A DNA stretch of 64,000 nucleotides from Haemonchus contortus (Eukaryota > Nematoda > Chromadorea > Rhabditida > Trichostrongylidae): positions 33,759,973 through 33,823,972 of the forward strand of contig LS997567.1 of the NCBI GenBank assembly GCA_000469685.2, read 5' to 3'. Both the position numbers and the translations under genes were made by a program. Under the pieces are notes generated by a model. That model was not told the DNA's origin and made no database searches. It saw only the letters and a list, made by a program, of their open reading frames with translations. The first letter of the stretch is position 1. Each line of letters opens with the position of its first letter. This document shows, in pieces, positions 45,775-55,676 of the stretch.

Positions 45775-47608
45775 CTTTATAGGACGCTATCGTGGAAGCA
45801 GTGAATTTCCAATATTCCGTAGGGAAGCCGATTACGGGGGTATTTGAGATAGGGTAAATTGATGAAGCGTACCTTCTCGGAAAGAGACGATAGAGATGTT
45901 CAATTTAGATTTTTTTCATTGAACAGTTATGTTTCTCACTGTTTATTTTTTAACCTCCTCTCCTAGGTTTTATGGTTGGTTGCAGATCAATTGCAATCAT
46001 TCTGAAGATGAGGATGAAGCCGAGTAGTCAAAACGGAGAGTTCGTGGGCATACCACATGTAATGGGAATCTTGCGAGGTGAGAAGTTGTGGTTGGTTATC
46101 GTTCTCCTCGAATGATTTAGAACTCAAGCAATTGGTGGTTTTCCAATAAACATCGATTATAATGATGTCTGCGCATTTGTGTGAAGTTCTCGTACTCACA
46201 GAACAACTCTCGCCAAACCTACACCCTGAAGAAACGCCGGGCGAGTTTTTTGGCAAGCTGCCCACAGTTTGAATGTGGTTCGTTGCGGGACCCACGCCAT
46301 CATCCCTTTACTGTGGCTTCATTTTGGCGCTTCGCAAGAAATGCTATTGGAAGAAATGATATTGAGCGTGCCCGCACCCATGGAAGATCCGAATTTAAAG
46401 GAAAAGATGGTAATATACGTTGTTTAAAGAGGTTATATGGCATTTTGGGAGGAAAGTTTCGAAAAGAAAGGCCGAACCGTCGAAGGAGGAGAGCTTTACG
46501 AAGGACCTTTCTCGATGAATGTGGAAACAGGGATCCGGAACGGCAAATATTTCCATTTCAGTCCAAATTTCACTCAGCGGTTCTTTTCTTTGGACAGTAG
46601 TGATACATTTACTGTAGAGCAGGACTATTATCGTGAGCTTTTGTGCCTCCTCCTTCCAAGATGTCATATAACCTGTAACCTAAGACGGTTTTCCAACGGT
46701 TCACTGTGTAGATAGCCACAATACATTGATTACGATTGCATTACACTAACACTAATAACCCAACCAGTAAGATTAAGCAACCATAAAACGTTTGATTGAA
46801 ATGGAGTGATGTTCGAAATCAAGACTGCGTCACGGGAAAAGGCTCATCAGTAAAAATAGACTAAAAGACAGATATTAATTACAACCTTACTCATTTTGAA
46901 CGGCCTCTTAAATAATAATTGAAAATGACGTGCATGTTTTCTTTTGATCTAATGGTATAACTTCGTTTAAATGCGGTTTGAAGCGAAATGACACTCTTTT
47001 TGGAAGTTCTTTTCTCCATGCGATTTGATGCCATTTTCTGAGAGCCTCGCATAGTTATTAGATTGAAAAGGGAAGTGGAGCGCACGATACCGGTTAGCAA
47101 CATGCCAGGTAATGAACATTCATTCGTGACCGCAGTGTTTTTGAAAGCCATTTTGATCCAATACGATGTCTTGTGAGGCGAAGCGGTGTGCTCCTGCCTT
47201 TCGCCTTTTTGTGGTGACCTAGGACTACATTTATTCCAATTATACTATGCTGATCCTGAAGCAACGTCATTTTCTTCAAGGGAAGCAGTAAGAATGCAAA
47301 ACTTGGTTCTCCGTACTTCTTCATGTTGTCAGATGCCAGTGATTTAGAGAGAAGAACTTAAACAACATAATCAGACAAACCCTACGTGTGAGCGGTTGCG
47401 TCGCGGTTTCACGCTACAGCACGTTATTTTGAGAACGGCCCTGCGAGAACGCCTTGATGACAGAATACTTCCTCTTTCATAACTGTGCTTATTGGCGGAT
47501 GCGTAGTGCGTTGGAGAACATTACTTTAAGGTGACTACTAGTTGTAAGAAGTCATTTCCACTATCAATGAGCTGCTAAACTATAGTTTGGTAATGTACGC
47601 CTCTTTTC
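45775..47608. other. No confident gene; flank of the intact element
   Basis: Overlapping plus frames at 46181-46715 (139 and 92 codons) show stretches such as LHPEETPGEFFGKLPT and ELYEGPFSMNVETGIRNGKY that look protein-like but are broken and unrecognised. A GATG|GTAATATACG donor-like site lies near 46410. It could be a decayed exon. Confidence 0.3.
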
Positions 47609-47613
47609 CTGCA
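47609..47613. other. Target site duplication, left copy (CTGCA)
   Basis: CTGCA directly abuts the 3' LTR and is matched by CTGCA at 61560-61564 next to the 5' LTR. A 5-bp duplication is normal for Ty3/Gypsy integrases and fixes both element boundaries. Confidence 0.85.
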
Positions 47614-48038
47614 GTAAGCGAGCGCGCCCAGTGGAGCGGCTGATATCGTGTTACGCGAGACGTCAGATGAATATAGTTTATCTTTAAGGCATCAGTACAG
47701 AGTAAAGTGGTAATATGACCCGCTGTTATCTCGTAACTACATCATGACACAAAATGCATAAGCGAGGATGGGCAAGAAACTGTTATACAAAGACTACTAG
47801 GTGATAACACGATAAAAGTCAGCTCTTCGTATGGAGGGCTTCGCCCTTAGAGAAAGAGCATGGTGATGGGTACTGGATGAGAAGGAGTAGGACAGTCGAC
47901 GGCGCTCGGTGTCGTTGTCGCCAGACGTCTCTCGTTGCTTCGGTGGCTTGCCGACTCCGCCCTGAAATACTGAGTCATACAGGGGTTTTGTAGAGCTCGT
48001 ACAGTAAGCTAAAGCTGTGAGATGCGCTCACGCTTACA
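47614..48038 (-). repeat. 3' LTR of the Gypsy-helicase element
   Basis: This is the 425-bp LTR copy at the downstream end of the minus-strand element. It is identical to the 5' LTR except for one substitution and 21 extra bases around 47644-47664. It directly follows the polypurine tract and ends next to the CTGCA target duplication. Because both LTRs are copied from one template during reverse transcription, the indel arose after insertion or during the last replication cycle. Confidence 0.95.
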
Positions 48039-48050
48039 CCTCCCCCCTTT
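48039..48050 (-). promoter_or_regulatory. Polypurine tract
   Basis: The minus strand reads AAAGGGGGGAGG directly before the LTR start TGTAAGCG. Such a tract primes plus-strand DNA synthesis. It lies only 65 bp beyond the helicase stop codon, which places ORF3 fully inside the element. Confidence 0.9.
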
Positions 48051-48114
48051 ACACCAAGTCCGTCCCGGACTTAAAAGATTGGAGAGCGGACTTACTGTGA
48101 CGGGACTTTACCCG

Positions 48115-51100
48115 CTACATATCCCAATCGAAGGTGTACGCTGGAACAATGGCATTGAGCGACGCTGCCCAGTCGAGGATCCGCCGCCAGAACGGAACCT
48201 TCGTCAAAGATTCGGCGTTGCCCAGAATGAATTGTCCGTGACGGCATCGTGTGGTCGCTACATTGACGCGTCTATAGTCGTCCAGGAAGTCGGCTGAATT
48301 AGCAGAAAAGTTAGTTCTGGTCGTTAGAAGAATAACTACCTCCTTTTCACGTCCTTGAACGGAATCCACGGTGGTCAGCTCGACGCCGAGTCGATCGAGG
48401 CGTGATTGAAGATGGCGTGATTGCTCCTTGTAGAAGGATATCACGCAGATCTGATTTGGCTGGATGCCTTTCCCTAGCAACAATTCGATTAATCGAACGC
48501 AGGCGTTAGCCTCGTCCGTGTTGAAATGCGACTTACTGGCCGCCTTCGTGGATTTCCCTGCAATATTAAGAAACATAAAGGGGACTTCCGGGGTGGGGAA
48601 ATGCATAGCCGACAGCAAGAGCTGTCGCGACTCGGGACCTGTGCCGTTGAGGAGCGTGCCATCGTAAGCCACAAGGTTAGGGGGCGCGTTGAGAGCGGGG
48701 TGCGCCCTAAAGGTTGTAACCAGCGGGGACACCGGGACGGCTGCGGCTCCCACTAGTACACTCATGACACTGCGAGCACCGAAAATAGCCGGGTTCGAAT
48801 TTCGCTGGCACCGAGCATGGGGCTCAAGTTGGGGGATATCCCCTATGTAGCGCTGCTTTGCTTCCGGGATGCGGCTGGCTATAGCGGCCAAGGCGGGCTC
48901 GGGTATCTGAGACGCTTCATCCCCTATTATCGTGCCAAACGTGCTCGAGTGTCTTCGGAAGAGACCGTTTGACGGGTCCGTCGTATTCAAAAGCGAGGCT
49001 GTCGTGAGACAAAGGATGGCCGGGCGTCGTACACGGAACATAAGCTTAACCATCTTCTCTATTGATTGAGAGACGGAGCGCTCCGCTATCTCATACTCGT
49101 GCTGGTCTTCCTCAGACATATAAAGGAACTTAGAGGGGTCTTCCATGTATTGTTCAAGGAGTTCCCTTTTCTCCTTGAATGCTCTACAGAATTCTTTCTC
49201 AGCGTCATCGAGCTGAGCCCCATAGCGATCGCCGAGCGATTTTAGGACCACATTCAGGTCTACCTCCGTGGGGTACAGGTTCTCGGACGCCGCTGTGTCT
49301 GACAAGTAGCGAAGTACCTCAAGATGAGCGAAGTCATCGAGGCTTAATAAGGTCTCTGTGAATTGGGCAACCGCCGCGTTAGTAGTTGCTGTTACAACTA
49401 CTATTGATGGTGGTCGCGACGCAATGAGCGCCGCTATTATGGCTCCCACCATCGTCTTACCTGTACCGAAGGCCGCTTGGATGGCCACAATCGGTTCGTT
49501 GCTGACCGCCAGGCGAACTGCTGCCACTTGGTCGTTCGTCAGAACCATTGTTGTTCCTCGAATCTGAAAAGATGGGGCGACCACGATAGGATCACCGGCT
49601 TCCGCCTGCTCCATGGGAGCATCCTGGGGCCCGCCGTAGACCAGGTCCGCTATCCTACTGGCGAGCGAGGTGTGGCTCAAATCGGTGAGGGTCTGCATAT
49701 GCGCGATCGCCTCGTAAATAGGGTCGGCGCGGTTGGTCTGTCTGCCGAGGCGCACGTCTATTATAACGAAGGTAAGCGCGCCAGTGTGGCGACCGTACCT
49801 GTGTAGTGCGTCGTTAATGCTGCGGTGCGACCAAATAAACGCTTCTATAGTGACGCTTAGAGCGCATTGGTCGGGGATGACTTCTACGCTGGCTACCTTC
49901 GCTCGACAAATGGTGGTCGACCCCAGAATATGCAGCGCTACGGGACGCTGAGGAACCCAACCAGCTTCTGAGGCCATATTCTGGAGCACGAAATTCAGCC
50001 TCGCGGGGTAATGATAAGGACGAGTCGCCGAGGCCGTTAGCCTGTGGGAGAGGCGGTCGTCCTCCAAGGAACTGATCGCAGCCAGGGCCGAGCACGCTAC
50101 ATTGAATACCTTCGACATGCGAAGCCTTGACTCGTCGCGGTTGCGGCGGTAGTTTTCGAAAGGACCAGAACGATCCGCTAACCACGCGTGGTCGCTTTCC
50201 TGCAAGCGCCAAACCCGTAGCGGGACCAGCCCTTCGTCAGGGTGCATGGGCAGGAACTGACGGGTCAGCTTGCACAGAGCTGTACGAGCCTCGGGGGATG
50301 CCGGCGGTTCCGAGAAACGCATGGCGCAGGATACGTTGGCGCGTGAGGTAGCCATTACGAAATCGTCCTCCCTAATGTCCTCTAGGCTAAAATCGCAAAT
50401 CGAGTGAGTCAGGGTCACGGCGTCAGGCGCTCCCTCGAACACGGCTCTAGCGGAGGCGACCGTCCCCACCCGCGTGAACTTGCGCGACAAAATAATGCCA
50501 TACACTGGCTCCGGGAGCGTTACGGGCGTTACAAATGCGAACGACTCCGCGCGGAAAAAGTAAGAAGAGTTCATGTGAAGCGCTGTGGTGCGGGGGTATC
50601 GCGACGCAGTGAGGGTCTCCTCAGGTTTCCGAAGGGCTTGCCGAGTGGGCTTCAGACTATACACCCACACGAAGTCCTTAACCGATACCTTGTCCTTATC
50701 GAAACCGCGCAATCCCGTCAGGTGGTTAATCGCGTACTGATCGAGGACGATGCAATGGAGATCCCTGCGGTCGGGTTCGACCAAGAAGAAATCCTTGGCT
50801 TCTAGGATGACTCCAGTACCCCAACCCGTGGATACTACCTGGTATAGCACCGGCCGACGCTGATTCCGTGTGGTGGGGTCGATAAGCGACTGCCGGGGAT
50901 CGTCGGTGTTGAGGGGGACGTTATCCACATCTACATCCCGGTATCTACCCTGCTGCACTGACCTGATGGTATCTGCGGTGATGAAGCGAATGTCAATGGA
51001 ATCTTCCAGGTGCTGCAGCTCTATAAACGGAATGGGGTCCGGATAAGGCTGCCTGCGGAGTACAAAGTTGGGGAACAATGACCGGACGAACTTAAGGCTC

Positions 51101-51918
51101 ATGTACCCCGCGTCGGGGAGATGTCTGTAGGTCGAGACCGGGAGCTCATTAGTGCCCCTGTTATGGCCAAACGTTACCATGCTTCGAGGACGGAGGTCAA
51201 CGAAGCGAGACCACGGGTGGAGGCTAAGTAAATAGTTTTCGCGAGCAGGTAAAGGATTGCCTACCAGATGAGGGTAAAAAGGACGCTGCGGGGACACGTC
51301 GTGTCGTGCTACCGGAGCACGACCGCGTCGTGGACGAGGGCGAGCCCTTCCACCGGCGGGAGCGCCGCGCGCGCCGGCGCGTACTACCCCTCCACGGCCA
51401 CGGGGAGCTGCTGGGGGTGCCGGAGGAAGTGGGATCCCTGGTGGGCCTGCGCCATCCGGCCACCCGATTGGCCCAAAGGAGGCCGGTACAGCGGGATTAG
51501 CCGCGCTAGACGATGCGGGTATCGCTGGAGATAGGAGGGACAGATCCTCCATTGACTGCGCAAGCTGGCCGTCGGCAGCTTCCATCGCCGCCGCTGGCTC
51601 CGGCGTGGGAGCGAGAAGAGCATCCTCCGATAGATCGAGCTCCTGCAAAGCGAAGGACGAAGAATCCATCGCATCGTTGCTGTCAAGGGCTGACGGATCT
51701 GAAACCTGAAGGTTAGAGAAGGTGGGAGCCTCTTGCTCCAGTTCGGGAGATCGCATAAGTGAGTCTACGACCGAGGCTGGTGCTGGGCACTCAGCATGAA
51801 TCAAGTCTACGTTTGGACCGGAACCCGGTGCTTGAACTGAATGAACTGAACTTGAATGAACTTGTGCAGACTCACCCGATTGATCCGATGCAACCGGATC
51901 AGGTGGCGCACTGTCCAT
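48115..51918 (-). CDS. ORF3: UPF1-like superfamily 1 helicase carried by the retrotransposon
   Basis: This is a 1267-residue protein starting at ATG 51918 in a good context (GCCATGG), 302 nt after the pol stop. Residues 1-150 are acidic and Ser/Pro-rich. Residues 172-206 are Arg/Gly/Pro-rich, as in RNA-binding tails. Residues about 215-780 are not recognised. The helicase core follows: Q-like motif LTNDQ (793-797), Walker A AFGTGKT (816-822), motif Ia VVTATTNA (841-848), Walker B GDEASQI (999-1005), motif III GDIPQLEP (1026-1033), motif IV SFYKEQ (1161-1166), motif V TVDSVQGREKEVVI (1183-1196) and motif VI NVATTRCRH (1219-1227). This is the UPF1/SMG-2, MOV10, ZNFX1 type of SF1B RNA/DNA helicase, which translocates on nucleic acid using ATP. 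All ATPase motifs look intact. It ends 65 bp before the polypurine tract, so it is element cargo and not a neighbouring host gene. Its role in the element is unknown. Confidence 0.93.
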   Translation of the reverse strand: MDSAPPDPVASDQSGESAQVHSSSVHSVQAPGSGPNVDLIHAECPAPASVVDSLMRSPELEQEAPTFSNLQVSDPSALDSNDAMDSSSFALQELDLSEDALLAPTPEPAAAMEAADGQLAQSMEDLSLLSPAIPASSSAANPAVPASFGPIGWPDGAGPPGIPLPPAPPAAPRGRGGVVRAGARGAPAGGRARPRPRRGRAPVARHDVSPQRPFYPHLVGNPLPARENYLLSLHPWSRFVDLRPRSMVTFGHNRGTNELPVSTYRHLPDAGYMSLKFVRSLFPNFVLRRQPYPDPIPFIELQHLEDSIDIRFITADTIRSVQQGRYRDVDVDNVPLNTDDPRQSLIDPTTRNQRRPVLYQVVSTGWGTGVILEAKDFFLVEPDRRDLHCIVLDQYAINHLTGLRGFDKDKVSVKDFVWVYSLKPTRQALRKPEETLTASRYPRTTALHMNSSYFFRAESFAFVTPVTLPEPVYGIILSRKFTRVGTVASARAVFEGAPDAVTLTHSICDFSLEDIREDDFVMATSRANVSCAMRFSEPPASPEARTALCKLTRQFLPMHPDEGLVPLRVWRLQESDHAWLADRSGPFENYRRNRDESRLRMSKVFNVACSALAAISSLEDDRLSHRLTASATRPYHYPARLNFVLQNMASEAGWVPQRPVALHILGSTTICRAKVASVEVIPDQCALSVTIEAFIWSHRSINDALHRYGRHTGALTFVIIDVRLGRQTNRADPIYEAIAHMQTLTDLSHTSLASRIADLVYGGPQDAPMEQAEAGDPIVVAPSFQIRGTTMVLTNDQVAAVRLAVSNEPIVAIQAAFGTGKTMVGAIIAALIASRPPSIVVVTATTNAAVAQFTETLLSLDDFAHLEVLRYLSDTAASENLYPTEVDLNVVLKSLGDRYGAQLDDAEKEFCRAFKEKRELLEQYMEDPSKFLYMSEEDQHEYEIAERSVSQSIEKMVKLMFRVRRPAILCLTTASLLNTTDPSNGLFRRHSSTFGTIIGDEASQIPEPALAAIASRIPEAKQRYIGDIPQLEPHARCQRNSNPAIFGARSVMSVLVGAAAVPVSPLVTTFRAHPALNAPPNLVAYDGTLLNGTGPESRQLLLSAMHFPTPEVPFMFLNIAGKSTKAASKSHFNTDEANACVRLIELLLGKGIQPNQICVISFYKEQSRHLQSRLDRLGVELTTVDSVQGREKEVVILLTTRTNFSANSADFLDDYRRVNVATTRCRHGQFILGNAESLTKVPFWRRILDWAASLNAIVPAYTFDWDM

Positions 51919-52220
51919 GGCTTAAGACAGTGAAAGTTAAGTGTCTGCTCGAGTTTCCTGCAAGAGTCGTATAAGTACTAGACAAAGCTAACTACCGCGA
52001 ATACGAGCGTCGCGAACGAAACGAGCATCGAACGGAAAAGATCGACGCAAAGAACGTGAGCAATCAAAAGTCGTTAGGCTGTTCAGAATACATGAATAAA
52101 GAGAGGAGTAATAAACACAAGGAAATGGAATCAAAGCGCACGAATGGTGCGAAAGGCTCGAGATGAAGAGTGGCATGTCAAGATTTGACGATACAAAGGT
52201 CTTTGTGTTGGACCAACCGG
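51919..52220 (-). promoter_or_regulatory. Pol-helicase spacer with possible splice acceptors
   Basis: The 302-nt gap holds acceptor-like sequences on the minus strand: CTCTTGCAG|GA near 51960 and ATTCTGAACAG near 52080. These could serve a spliced helicase mRNA. A 78-codon ATG ORF overlaps the pol stop (52224-51988) but shows no family features. The first 22 bases after the pol stop match a leader segment at about 60201-60223. Confidence 0.45.
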
Positions 52221-55200
52221 TCATAGAGAAGTGCGGCGTGATCTAAAACGAGTGTTATAATGATGAGTCGGCCCTGAAGGTTCGGTAACAAGTTGTTCTG
52301 TACTTGCCTGATGAGTGTAACCGGGCATAGTTAATTCCGTAGCCCCGGCGGCAGACAGTGCCGCCTGTTCTTCGACTGGGGTCCATTGCGAGGTGAACAC
52401 TGGACCAGAGAGCTCGTAGCAGCGCTTGACCTGGTTCATGTGCACTCGCCGGGGTGACGATTGCGGGGCCGAAACGCTGACGATGGTGAGGTGAGGGGGG
52501 TCGACTTCCACAACACGGAACTGCCCCAGCCAAGGATTGCAGAGCTTGGATGACAACCCTACCTTCGGAGCAAGGTCGCGCAAGAAAACGCGATCGCCGA
52601 CGCGGATATCTAGGGGCCGAAGGTGGGTACGATCATGCTGCTGCTTATACTTCGCCCTCTGACGATCGTTGAAATCCTTGGCGGAGCGCCAGGCGGCATG
52701 AAGAGTGGCTACCAAATTTTCGACGTAGAGCCCCGCGTCGTCCAAAGAGGGTGTGTGACGCTCCGAATCATGTCTGATAAGCAGGTCAATATTGAATACA
52801 GGGTCCCTGCCAAACATTAGAAAATACGGTGTATTATTAGTGCTGGTATGAACTGAGGTATTGTACATGAATGCGCAAGCTTTAACGTACCTGTCCCAGT
52901 CGAGTTGATTCTCAGCGATATAGGTGCGAAGCATCGGATGAAAGGTGGCGAACACTCGTTCGCATGCTCCGTTGCCTTCGTGATGATAAGGTGTCGTGAA
53001 GTAGCGGCTGATGCGCAGTAACCGTCCGACCTCAGAAAGAACCTCTCCCTTGAAATAGGAAGCATTGTCTGATGCTAGCTGCGTCATCACGCCATAAACC
53101 AAGATACAGTCCGACATTATCGCGTGGGCTACAGTAATCGCGGTGCAATCTGGCAGAGGAGTGGCGATAACATACTTCGAAAAGTGGTCAATCATAGCTA
53201 AGATATATTTGTTACCGTTCTCGGAAGTATGGAGTGGTCCCGTCAAATCGACGTACACCTTATCGAAGATAGCGCCGCTCGTGACAGGAGCCAAGAGTTC
53301 GCGGTTAGTTTGCTGGTTTCGCTTACGTTGGCATTGTTCACATGAGCGAACCAAAGCAAAGATGTCCTCCGCCATGTGAGGCCAGAAATACTTACGTGAT
53401 ATCTTTGCCAGCGTTTTGCGCCAATTAAAATGACCGCCAGCTGAAGGACTTGAATGAAGCGCCAAAAAGACAGGTTCTTTGAGCTTCTCCGGAACAACGA
53501 GTCGCTCGCGACGTACTCCGGACTGGTACGGTCTTGGATCTCTATAATATAAACAACCGTTTTTCTGAATCACACAATGCTCCGCGATGGAGAGCAAGAA
53601 GGGCCTTTGTTCGTCGGGGACTGAGGCCGGAAACCGTTGAGTCTCTATAAAGGTGGCGATCGATGAGCAAAAGTCATCTTGCTTCTGCTCCAGGAGGGCG
53701 TCATATGGACGAATGGCACGGAATTGACCGAGGCAAAGGACGGATGGACGAACCGAGTAGGAAACCTGACGGAGAACGTTAATACTTACCGGGAACTCCA
53801 CGATATCGTCTGTATCGGGGGTATTGTCCTCGAATCGAACCTTCTTGTCGACTACTCGGGATAAGGCATCCGCTACTACATTTGAAGAACCCTTGAGATA
53901 TTCTATGGTGACATTGTAGCTCTGGAGTTCAATTACCCAACGAGCTAAATTGTCGTGGGTCTTGTTGTGCTTCAGCAGATACGTTAAAGGTCTATGATCT
54001 GAGAAGACGGTCGTATGATTACCGTATATGACGGGGCGGAAGAACCTGAGAGCGCTGATTATGGCGAATAACTCAATATGGGTCGGGCTCCACTTACGTT
54101 GTGAGTCAGACAGAGCTTTACTGAAGTATCCCACAGCTGCTAGCTGCGTCGGGGGTTCGAAACAGGTCTGGAAAAGAGCGGCACCCACCGCGAGTTGACT
54201 CCCGTCAGTATGCAAGAAAAACTCTTTGTCTTGCGGAAAAGCTAGGCAGGGCGTGGAAGTCAGCAATTGCTTTAGTCGTTGAAAAGCTTTCTCTTGCTCG
54301 ATGCCCCACGTAAACTGGGCTTTATCCTTAAGAAGCGCATAAAGCGGGGATGCAATCAATGCAAAATTAGCGATAAATTTACGGAAGAAATTGGCCATAC
54401 CTACGAAGCTCTTGACTTCCTTGTTTGTCGTCGGCGTCGGGAAGTCGCGGATGGCCCGAATATTGCGGTCAGCAGGTGAATAACGATGACCTGATAGCTC
54501 GTGACCTAAAAAGTTGATCTTGGAACGGGCTATTTCTGTCAACTTCTTACCGGACGCCTTGATGTTGTGAAGGCGAAACCTGTGAAAAACCTTTCGCAAA
54601 GAAGCCAGGTGGCTGGGAAAGTCTTTGTCGAACACCACAATGTCGTCTAGGTACGCCAGGCAGTTGTCCTCTAATCCGGCTAAGATGCGCGACATAGCGC
54701 GACAAAAATAAGCTCCCGCGTTCTTTAGCCCAAAGGGAAGGTACACAAACTGGTAGATCCCGCGATGAGTAATCCAGCCACATTTTTCTTGGCTTTCCGG
54801 GGACAACAGAAGTTGCATGTACCCTGACGCCAGATCTAATGTGGTGTAATACTTGTGACCTGAGATCTTGGATAAGATATCATCAATCCTGGGAAGCGGG
54901 TAGTGATCTGGTATGGTCACCTCGTTGAGAGGGCGAAAATCCAGACAAACGCGTAAAGAACCATCCTTTTTCTTCACGAGCACCGTGTTATGAACCCACG
55001 GGGTATCGCTCTCGACGATCCTACCTGCGCGCAGCAAACGGTTAATGTGCTCGTCCAGCTTCTTTTGGAACTTCAGTGGTACCCGAGGGGGACGATAGCG
55101 ATGAGGAGGAACGTCAGTGGTAGTTTTTATAACAATTTCGCTTTCTTCGTACGAACCCAAATCATAAGTAGAGGTCGAGATTCGATCACGGAACTCATAA

Positions 55201-55676
55201 AATAACTGAGCTAACTGTGTGCGTTCTTCTGGAGAAACCCCGGCATGAGATAGATCGATCCATTCTGGATCTAAGCAAGTCTTTGTGAGGTGGCGGACCG
55301 CCATGTTGTTTACTGCTCCGACAAGTGGTGTCGAACACAGAGATGATGCTGGCATTTCCAGCGAACCGAACTGCTCGTACAGGCGCACAGCACTAGAGAT
55401 CTGTTGACCTTTATAGAGCACCTCTGGTCGAGGAGAGGGGTTGGCAATTAGTAACACCGCCGGCCCGGAGTTGATGACTGCGGGGGTTACCATGAGCGAT
55501 CTAACAGAAAGGTGGTCGCTCTGCGAAGTTAACATTAGAGGGAGGTCGTCGGTCTTGTCCGTCTCGCATGGTACAAAGGTCTCCGCTGAAGGAGGGAGCA
55601 CGGTCGTGGTAGCTACGCGGATCGTGATTTGTTCTCTTACGGGGGATCTTCTTGCGCCGGGATGGCACAGAGTATT
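52221..55676 (-). CDS. ORF2: Gypsy Pol (reverse transcriptase, RNase H, integrase)
   Basis: Numbering is from the codon at 55601, giving 1126 residues. RT spans about 150-370 with the catalytic D256 (TTLDLASGY) and YLDD at 317-320. RNase H spans about 455-580 with D466, E510 and D535. Integrase has an H716-H724-C754-C757 zinc site, a DDE core of D785, D845 and E881 (35 residues between the last two), and a C-terminal basic/chromo-like part with GDRVFLRDL. All active-site residues are present. The frame is open back to 55676 and no ATG precedes RT until residue 23. It should therefore be made as a -1 frameshift extension of ORF1 in the 40-nt overlap, where CCCCCG directly precedes the ORF1 stop. 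Its TGA is at 52221. Confidence 0.95.
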   Translation of the reverse strand, partial: NTLCHPGARRSPVREQITIRVATTTVLPPSAETFVPCETDKTDDLPLMLTSQSDHLSVRSLMVTPAVINSGPAVLLIANPSPRPEVLYKGQQISSAVRLYEQFGSLEMPASSLCSTPLVGAVNNMAVRHLTKTCLDPEWIDLSHAGVSPEERTQLAQLFYEFRDRISTSTYDLGSYEESEIVIKTTTDVPPHRYRPPRVPLKFQKKLDEHINRLLRAGRIVESDTPWVHNTVLVKKKDGSLRVCLDFRPLNEVTIPDHYPLPRIDDILSKISGHKYYTTLDLASGYMQLLLSPESQEKCGWITHRGIYQFVYLPFGLKNAGAYFCRAMSRILAGLEDNCLAYLDDIVVFDKDFPSHLASLRKVFHRFRLHNIKASGKKLTEIARSKINFLGHELSGHRYSPADRNIRAIRDFPTPTTNKEVKSFVGMANFFRKFIANFALIASPLYALLKDKAQFTWGIEQEKAFQRLKQLLTSTPCLAFPQDKEFFLHTDGSQLAVGAALFQTCFEPPTQLAAVGYFSKALSDSQRKWSPTHIELFAIISALRFFRPVIYGNHTTVFSDHRPLTYLLKHNKTHDNLARWVIELQSYNVTIEYLKGSSNVVADALSRVVDKKVRFEDNTPDTDDIVEFPVSINVLRQVSYSVRPSVLCLGQFRAIRPYDALLEQKQDDFCSSIATFIETQRFPASVPDEQRPFLLSIAEHCVIQKNGCLYYRDPRPYQSGVRRERLVVPEKLKEPVFLALHSSPSAGGHFNWRKTLAKISRKYFWPHMAEDIFALVRSCEQCQRKRNQQTNRELLAPVTSGAIFDKVYVDLTGPLHTSENGNKYILAMIDHFSKYVIATPLPDCTAITVAHAIMSDCILVYGVMTQLASDNASYFKGEVLSEVGRLLRISRYFTTPYHHEGNGACERVFATFHPMLRTYIAENQLDWDRYVKACAFMYNTSVHTSTNNTPYFLMFGRDPVFNIDLLIRHDSERHTPSLDDAGLYVENLVATLHAAWRSAKDFNDRQRAKYKQQHDRTHLRPLDIRVGDRVFLRDLAPKVGLSSKLCNPWLGQFRVVEVDPPHLTIVSVSAPQSSPRRVHMNQVKRCYELSGPVFTSQWTPVEEQAALSAAGATELTMPGYTHQASTEQLVTEPSGPTHHYNTRFRSRRTSL

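Noticed and set aside
48115..51918. Helicase as an independent host gene next to a retrotransposon
   Set aside because: It lies between the pol stop and the polypurine tract, inside matching LTRs and target duplications. Two other Gypsy relics in the window also have helicase pieces in the same relative position.
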